A DNA stretch of 64,000 nt from Perilla frutescens. Its lineage: Eukaryota; Streptophyta; Magnoliopsida; Lamiales; Lamiaceae. The position numbers and the translations under genes are program-made. Below, in pieces: positions 59,334-64,000 of this stretch. The notes below the pieces were generated by a model. That model was not told where the DNA came from, ran no database searches, and saw nothing but the letters and a program-made list of their open reading frames with translations. The stretch covers positions 70,382,317 to 70,446,316 of the forward strand of contig BRKX01000001.1 in assembly GCA_026008535.1 (NCBI GenBank), in the 5' to 3' direction. How positions within the stretch are numbered: position 1 is the stretch's first letter; the number at the start of each line of letters is the position of its first letter.

Positions 59334-60071
59334 GGGGTGTATTGGATTGAGATTTCGTTGGACTTTTAAAATCCGGGTGTATTCAATCCAGACTTTTAAA
59401 AGTCCAACGAAATTCTGGTGTATTCAATTCAGACTTTTAAAAGTCCAATGAAATCTTGGTGTATTCAATCCAGACTTTTAAAAATCCAACGAAATCTTAG
59501 TGTATTCAATTCAAACTTTTAAAAGTCCTTTAAAATTCTGCGGTATTCAACAATCCACGGACTTTAAAAAGTCATTGACTTCGTTGGATTTCAGCTGGAT
59601 TTCACATGAAAATTACAAAGGATGAATTCCGACCTCCAGACACGAGATTTCGATGGATTTGAAAAACCCAGCGAGCGCGGTGTCCCAGCGGCCGGTGAGG
59701 AGTTAAAATCGGGCACTCCAGCCGTCACCCGACCCCAGCGGCCGCTGGCCTTGCCGATGATGGCACTCCAGCGGTCGCTGGGATCAAGGCCGCTTGATTC
59801 CAGCGGCCGCTGGGTTCAATTTTTCTTACCAGATACACCGATCGTTGTGTTCCAACGAGCGCTGACGAGATGGATTTGAAATCCATTGAAATCATTCAAA
59901 ATCGATCCGAAATCCATACGAAATCCCCCAGACTCTGCGTGGAGTTGGAAGACTCCCTGTGGAGTTTTGGGAGACTCCATGTGGAGTCTATGGATTTATA
60001 AAATCCATAGAAATCCATGGACATTTTAAAGTCCAACAAAATCCACTAAAATCCCAATCCAATACACCCCC
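59334..60071. mobile_element. 738-bp MITE with 41-bp subterminal repeats and GC-rich palindromes
   Basis: Inverted termini GGGGTGTATTGGATTG and CAATCCAATACACCCCC, with TCA on both sides (59331-59333, 60072-60074), a likely 3-bp duplication. From 59377 a unit beginning GTGTATTCAATYCAGACTTT recurs at 59377, 59418, 59459, 59500 and, decayed, 59541: an exact 41-base period. The centre contains CCAGCGGCCGCTGG at 59735-59748 and 59800-59813 and CCAGCGGTCGCTGG at 59768-59781. The 85-codon open frame at 59622-59879 is a by-product of this GC-rich core. Confidence 0.87.
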
Positions 60072-61066
60072 TCAATTTACTATGTGGAATTATATTAACA
60101 ATAATAATTGATATATGTAATTATAAAGATGATATTTATAGTTACAAAATGTGATATTAATAGTTACGAAGTGACGATTTGGTTATGGAGGAACTTTGTT
60201 TTAACAAAAATATAAGTATATGGATTTGAGTTTACCCAACTGAAATTCGGGCTTTCTATTCGAAAAATTTTAATAGTATATGGACCCAAGTATACATTTG
60301 ACCTAAATCATATTATTATTTTCATAATGCATGCGTCACAAATGTTATAATTTTAAACTGAAAAAATTAAAAGCAAGAAAGTTCCTGATGCATTTTCACT
60401 TGTTTTTATAGGATTTGCCATTTCATTTTAATCAGAAAATCCGAAAATATATATTATGTAATAAATTAACCACAGAATAACATGCAGCCCTCTTTTCCCA
60501 TTTTCAAGAACAATTGATCGTTGATTTAGTAACAATAAATTCTGAAATCTTATTAGTTCATCAACTTCGATTGCAAATTCATTGATAGATTTGGAATTTT
60601 ATCAATTAAGATCCTCATACTCTTGCGTATTATCTGTTTATTTATTTTCGGAATTTAAATATGCATCCTAGTATAATAATTTATAATATATTTAGTAATT
60701 TCCACTAAAACAATTCTATGAATAGGGTGTTTCTACCTTTTTGCTTTTAAAATCAATTATTACACAAAGTAATTAAAAATATTAGAAAATGCCAAAAAAA
60801 AATTAAATGGTTAAAATAAAGTGTCAGTCTCAACTTCATTTCTTAATTTGTTCAGCAAGAGGGTCATTTCTTTGGGTGGAGGAAGTAATATCAAAACATT
60901 TTAAACACCTAAAACAACACATCTATTTGCATCTTACTCTCAAAGTTCCTAGTTTCTCCAAATTAAGGAAATTAAATTTAGAGAGAGAAACAAACAGGCA
61001 CCAAGAATCAGCTTAATGGTACCAATTACCATAGCTAGAGAAATTGTTCTAACCAAAAATTCAATG
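60072..61066. other. Intergenic DNA and 3' region of the Nudix gene
   Basis: A/T-rich, no gene seen. The last few hundred bases probably include the 3' untranslated region of the Nudix gene on the minus strand. Confidence 0.55.
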
Positions 61067-63359
61067 TTAACTGGATGATGAATTGGAGAAACCCTTTCTT
61101 GGCAAGGTGTGGATCATACCATCAGCATACCACTTCGAGAAACCTTTTTCGAGTGCCTCCCGCATCCACGCATGCCTGCAGCATTCGATTGCTTCGGGTA
61201 TGGTTAGCCAACTTCTCTCCCGGTGGCTTTTTTCAGGCCACGAGTCGAGCTCCTCCTTCACGTGCAAAGCGTACATAGCTGCTCGACACAGACCTTCTGG
61301 GCTGTATTCATCCTGGAGTGTTTTGCTCTTGAAGGGATAGCATCCCAGGAAGTGCTGAAACAGAATAAAAACCAGTAAAGAAAAACACTGAAAAATTATT
61401 GAAATGGTAGATGGTGCAAAACTGGTGGAAGTAACTCAAATCAGATTTAAAAAAAAGAAAAAAGACCTAGTCTCCTTAACCACAGCCGTTTATGTTATAA
61501 ACAGAAGTAAATTTATGCTGGATAAAATTTCGAAGATTCTTAACCACACGACAACCTTACATAAAAAGTATTAACAAGTAGGTGCAGACGTGCAGTAGTT
61601 AGTTGTGTAGAAAAAATCCAGAAACCTATACATGACTTAACAAGGTAGACTCCACCTCTGAATACAGTGCTCGTCAAATTCATTTAATTTTTAGTTTATA
61701 AATAACATAGCACCAGTTATGTAAACCCGCCATATAGATGTATTTCCTCATTCAATCAAGGTGCTAATTAAATCAGGCAGGCTACGATATAAAATAAAGT
61801 CATAGGACCAAGCTAAAGAACAAACAAATAGATGTTGTAATTTACCACGAGATCGCCTCGAACTCCAGCCTCTTCCATGGCTTCCCTTTCAGCTGCCTCC
61901 TCAGCTGTTTCATCATTCTCCCACCCACCCTATGGAAAATAATAAGAGTGCAAAAAGGGCCTGTTATTGATGTAATGTCCACTATGCATTCATTTTGACA
62001 TAATACAAAGAAAATTTTGGCCCGTTATATAATGTCCAATGCACTCATTTTGATCCTTCAATAGAAGAAAGCGGAAACTTCATCAGAGCATACGACAATA
62101 ATGCTATTTCTGTAAAATGCAAGAAAAGGAATATATCCAGACAGTCAAATGGAGTTTGTTTCCATTTCGCAGGTCCATGAGCAAAGTAGCCATATTGTAA
62201 ATTCATCTAATATGAAACGCATACCGTCAAGACTTCATACATCATGGGCAATAAAACAAATTTGCATGATATAATAGATCCCTAAATATGTAAAATTCAG
62301 AACGATGAACATCACCGTATATCACTCCATAATAGCTACAGAAGACTCCAACATAAGTCATAAAATTGCACCACATGTGATGTGCATTGCATACCTATGC
62401 ACAGTGAAGCCATCTGAAAATTCTAAAATCCAAAATCAATAAGCACATCCAACCAAATATGTAAATTATTTACAACCTTCTAGGTCCAATATCCTATGCC
62501 TAACAACATAGATAACCTAAATTAAGAATTGATGTAAGATACTTAATACTTTCACACCGAAGGAAATTTCGTTTGTAGAACGAGATAATTGAAGAGGGAA
62601 AGGATGGTGTACCATTGACAAGATAAAATGACGAACCATGTATTACTTTGTCGCCACAGTAGTTCTGATAATATAAATTAGCTGGATCTATAATCCCTCA
62701 GGAGTTTTAACAGAAGAACTCAACACTAAAATAGGCGTCAACAAGGAGAGCAGAGTTTTCAAGGAACGTCCTATAGTGGTTATGTTATAGAGCACAAGTG
62801 CTACCCCGGAAATTGTTTGCTCAAGGCCTCGAATTTGAAGCTACACTGGTATAAAAGGAGCTCGAACTATGTCTAAAAGATGGGTTAAACTGGGTGAAAC
62901 TGAAACCAAACGTGAAAAGATAGTAAGAGAGTAGGCCGCCGTAGAGCATCTGAAAATGTCACTCTATTTGTGAATGGATTGCAAATGGGGCATTAACAAA
63001 CTAGAAAGATATAGGTTGCATTTTCAGCGTGCATAATGAGGGAAGCCTAAAAGTTGTAAAGGCATGCCATAACAATTTTTTACTTTGAAGCATTTGTCAG
63101 AGGATGCTTGCATGTGATGGTAATACATGATCTATATCTTTTCTTGTTAGAAACAATAATATAACACTGCAAACAACAGAAGAACAGTGGACAAACAAAT
63201 GCTTTATGCAATCTGCTTCCAATAACATAGTTCACATATCTGACCTTTGGAAACAGAAGACCAGGTCCACCAGTTGAGTTGATCATTAATACTTCAACAA
63301 TCTTTTCACTTGTGCCACCATCATCTTTTTCCACAGTCCTATATCTGAAGGGAATACAC
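61067..63359 (-). CDS. Nudix hydrolase, partial (5' exon(s) not identified)
   Basis: Plant Nudix hydrolase of the group acting on diadenosine or diphosphoinositol polyphosphates. Exons seen: 63245-63359, 61846-61929, 61067-61354, in phase and all GT–AG; 162 codons of the C-terminal part plus stop at 61067-61069. The first exon seen starts CIPFRYRTVEKDDGGTSEKI, which in relatives follows a short N-terminal segment. Its phase needs two bases of an upstream exon. The Nudix box is complete in the second exon: GGWENDETAEE…REAMEEAGV, with REAMEE carrying the metal-binding glutamates. The last exon has HFLGCYPFKSKT, ALHVKEELDSWPE and RSWLTIPEAIECCRHAWM, as in Arabidopsis NUDT12/13/17/18-like proteins, with a Ser-rich tail. 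The missing exon lies in 63360-64000 or beyond the window. The exact substrate cannot be read. Confidence 0.9.
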
Positions 63360-64000
63360 CTGGGAAATCATTCTTCTGATCAGCAGAGATAGGGTATTGT
63401 GCATAAACAAGAAAAATTATTAAATAAAGTAAGAAGGCACAATGAGACAAGGGGTCTCAGAAGACAAATAAAAATCAAACTAAAGCACAATACTCCCATC
63501 TCTGACGATGTTGGCTATTGGGATTTAGTACTTGAAACCCACCAAGCAGCCCTGAATTTTAGCCATACCTACACCTCCTCAAGGGATTCCTCACAATCTT
63601 CAAAGAATCTCCAATTTCTTGCTAATCAAAGAGATCAAACATAATGCTTGAACACTAACCCTACATAAGACTTGGCACTTGTGTCCCAGAATATAATACA
63701 TGTTTTTCTCAGCTCATAGAAACAAGTCAGGATTGCGCCACAAGAAAAATCTCAATTTTTTTGGCACCTTCTCCAATTCCAAAGTGCATGTCCCATACCA
63801 ATTCAAAATGACCATAGATGCAGGGAGGATTCATAAATGTTAATTCCTTACTGCTCATTAGGGGCTTACAATCATAACATCTGGAACAAGAATGTAGTAC
63901 TAAAACCAGATCGAAGAAACAAAAATTCGGTTTAAGCTAGCATATAAAGCAGCTAACTTGGCAAAGTTGTAGAGAGGTTTTAACCATTACAGAGAGGAGA
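63360..64000. other. Intron or upstream sequence of the Nudix gene, no exon recognised
   Basis: Immediately upstream of the first recognised Nudix exon. I looked on the minus strand for the usual short N-terminal exon (an RxGRxxQRY-like segment ending before a GT) and did not see one, so the gene probably extends past the window edge. Confidence 0.5.

Noticed and set aside
59622..59879. 85-codon open frame
   Set aside because: Lies wholly within the GC-rich core of a MITE and is made of its palindromic repeats.
1..64000. LTR retrotransposon or LINE coding sequence
   Set aside because: No reverse transcriptase, integrase or gag motif was seen in any frame; transposable content appears to be non-autonomous only.

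Overview
The window is nuclear DNA of a flowering plant. All genes have GT–AG introns, the spacers are A+T-rich and full of miniature transposons, and the proteins are plant types (CDPK-related kinase, PPi-dependent phosphofructokinase, P-class PPR, TGA bZIP, VQ protein). A eudicot is clear. An asterid, perhaps Lamiales, is my guess from gene style only. Exon coordinates were worked out by hand from splice sites, reading phase and family conservation. Coding lengths close in frame for every complete gene except two PPR copies that carry real frame breaks.

Layout, left to right: (1) 4182-8378 +, CDPK-related kinase, 11 exons. (2) 8887-13720 -, catalytic beta subunit of PPi:fructose-6-phosphate 1-phosphotransferase, 16 coding exons, convergent with the kinase, with a 395-bp inverted-repeat transposon in one intron. 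(3) 18281-36691 +, four tandem copies of one three-exon, probably mitochondrial, PPR gene. Copies A and C are open; B and D each lack one base in exon 3. (4) 36956-40055 -, clade II TGA bZIP factor with a long N-terminus, 10 coding exons. (5) 40056-47822, a transposon-rich spacer. It includes a tRNA-derived SINE whose body has grown into a ~1.1-kb tandem array, still flanked by a 13-bp target duplication. (6) 47823-51713 +, E2F dimerisation partner DP (DPB type), 9 exons. (7) 55401-55820 +, intronless VQ-motif protein of the SIB1 type, with a GC-richer block of TGACG and G-box motifs about 1.5 kb upstream. (8) 61067-63359 -, Nudix hydrolase, 3' part only; its first exon(s) were not found.

The genes do not form a pathway. 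One inferred link is that SIB1-type VQ genes are salicylate/jasmonate responsive and TGA factors bind TGACG motifs, so the TGA gene product is a candidate regulator of the VQ gene. The most unusual content is the repeat biology: the expanded SINE, a second 5'-truncated SINE nested in a foldback element with a 17-bp duplication, several foldback/MITE families with readable termini, and the half-decayed PPR array. I found no tRNA, rRNA, CRISPR or intact autonomous transposon.
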